Origin: Enterococcus sp. 9E7_DIV0242
GTDB taxonomy: Bacteria > Bacillota > Bacilli > Lactobacillales > Enterococcaceae
Assembly (NCBI RefSeq): GCF_002140975.2
Contig: NZ_CP147247.1
Coordinates: 4,329,001-4,393,000, forward strand
Direction of reading: 5' to 3'
Length of the DNA: 64,000 nt
The position numbers and the translations under genes are program-made. This document shows, piece by piece, positions 63,081 to 64,000 of this stretch. Each line of letters begins with the position of its first letter. Within the stretch, counting starts at the first letter, position 1. The notes beneath the pieces were generated by a model, which worked only from the letters and a program-made list of their open reading frames with translations, was not told the DNA's origin and searched no databases.

Positions 63081-64000
63081 ATGGGAAAAACTTTGTTTGA
63101 TAAGCTGTGGGAACGCCACGTTGTTTCAGGAGAAGAGGGAGAGCCGCAGCTGTTGTATGTGGATCTTCACTTGATTCATGAGGTAACATCGCCACAAGCA
63201 TTTGAAGGACTACGCGAAGCGGGAAGAAAGGTACGAAGACCGGAGAAGACCTTTGGTACGATGGACCACAATGTACCGACAAAGGATATCTTCAATATCA
63301 CGGATCTGGTAGCGAAAAAGCAAATCGAAGCCTTGAAGAAAAACTGTGACGAATTTGGTATTACACTATGTGAAAATGGCAGTGAGCGCCAAGGGATCGT
63401 CCATATGGTCGGTCCGGAAACAGGCTTGACACAGCCAGGAAAAATTATCGTCTGCGGGGATTCTCATACAGCAACACATGGGGCTTTCGGTGCGTTGGCG
63501 TTTGGCATCGGAACCAGTGAAGTGGAGCACGTTTTTGCGACACAGTGTATTTGGCAGCGTAAACCAAAAAGCATGGGTGTAAAAATTAGCGGCAAGCTGG
63601 CAAAAGGTGTATATGCAAAGGACATCATTCTGGCGCTGATTGCTAAATATGGCGTTGACTTCGGTGTTGGCTATGCGGTGGAATTCTACGGCGACACGAT
63701 CGAAGCTCTATCTATGGAAGAACGCATGACGATCTGCAATATGGCGATCGAAGGCGGCGCAAAGATGGGCATGATGGCTCCTGATGAAAAGACCTATGAG
63801 TATGTTCGAGGACGTGAATATGCCCCTGAGGATATGGACGCAGCAATCGCCAATTGGCAAACTCTACCAAGCGATCCCGATGCGACCTATGAAGCTAATC
63901 TTGAGCTGAATGCAGATGAGCTGGTACCGTTTGTTACATGGGGCACCAACCCTGAAATGGGGATTCCTGTGACTGGAACCTTCCCGGAAATCAAAGATAT
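63081..64000 (+). CDS. leuC: 3-isopropylmalate dehydratase large subunit (5' part)
   Basis: The gene is cut by the window end after 306 codons; the full protein should be about 465 residues. It begins [20 protein letters not shown] and contains [35 protein letters not shown] sequence, [31 protein letters not shown], all standard LeuC/aconitase-family segments; the remaining Fe-S cysteines lie beyond the window. With LeuD it isomerises 2- to 3-isopropylmalate. GTGAGGAGC precedes the ATG. leuD is expected directly to the right. Confidence 0.95.
   Translation, partial: MGKTLFDKLWERHVVSGEEGEPQLLYVDLHLIHEVTSPQAFEGLREAGRKVRRPEKTFGTMDHNVPTKDIFNITDLVAKKQIEALKKNCDEFGITLCENGSERQGIVHMVGPETGLTQPGKIIVCGDSHTATHGAFGALAFGIGTSEVEHVFATQCIWQRKPKSMGVKISGKLAKGVYAKDIILALIAKYGVDFGVGYAVEFYGDTIEALSMEERMTICNMAIEGGAKMGMMAPDEKTYEYVRGREYAPEDMDAAIANWQTLPSDPDATYEANLELNADELVPFVTWGTNPEMGIPVTGTFPEIKD

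Overview
The window reads as chromosomal DNA of a low-GC Gram-positive bacterium, most likely an Enterococcus or close relative. The support is WxL surface proteins with DUF916/DUF3324 partners, LPXTG-type sorting signals, strong AGGAGG ribosome binding sites, many intrinsic terminators and a VanC/VanG-type D-Ala-D-Ser resistance operon. I saw no insertion sequence, prophage, tRNA, rRNA or CRISPR array. The species cannot be fixed from this sequence alone.

Layout. 1-7.4 kb: alpha-glucan utilisation (end of a sugar ABC permease, GH65 phosphorylase, two GH13 glucosidases, LacI regulator). 7.6-17.8 kb: AraC and WYL regulators, a serine hydrolase, a UvrA-like double ABC ATPase, a run of uncharacterised small genes and a wall-anchored protein. 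18.0-24.2 kb: a MazG-like enzyme, a gene-poor stretch with a 272-bp inverted-repeat element and stacked hairpins, DUF975 and other membrane proteins, an LCP-family protein. 24.3-31.1 kb: AIM24-like protein, ABC exporter with two permeases, LtaS-like sulfatase, TtcA-like PP-loop protein.

31.2-44.9 kb is a surface-display locus. An orphan winged-helix regulator sits behind a 418-bp element bounded by 46/47-bp inverted repeats. Then come a 1333-residue beta-helix WxL protein, a small sortase-anchored protein, two WxL proteins, a DUF916/DUF3324 partner, a two-TM coiled-coil protein, two type I signal peptidase-like proteins and a YfhO-family membrane protein. The first signal peptidase has lost both catalytic residues (Ser to Met, Lys to Arg); the second keeps them.

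45.1-51.5 kb: a divergent ClpP, then vanR-vanS-ligase-vanXY-vanT. Regulators precede the structural genes, unlike vanC, and the vanU, vanY and vanW genes of vanG are absent. Near-identical 16-bp direct-repeat boxes lie upstream of vanR and of the ligase, and the ligase leader folds into a terminator-like hairpin that buries its ribosome binding site. Predicted outcome: peptidoglycan precursors ending in D-Ser, made by VanT (L-Ser to D-Ser), the ligase (D-Ala-D-Ser) and VanXY (removal of D-Ala-ended precursors).

51.6-59.9 kb: PfpI-like protein, ROK kinase, small hypotheticals, DUF2461, ROK repressor, sugar acetyltransferase, MFS exporter, Cof-type phosphatase. 60.0-64.0 kb: leuA-leuB-leuC (cut by the window end) behind a classical leader-peptide attenuator with four consecutive leucine codons. 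Start codons were chosen from ribosome binding sites and family starts, so several are downstream of the longest open frame.
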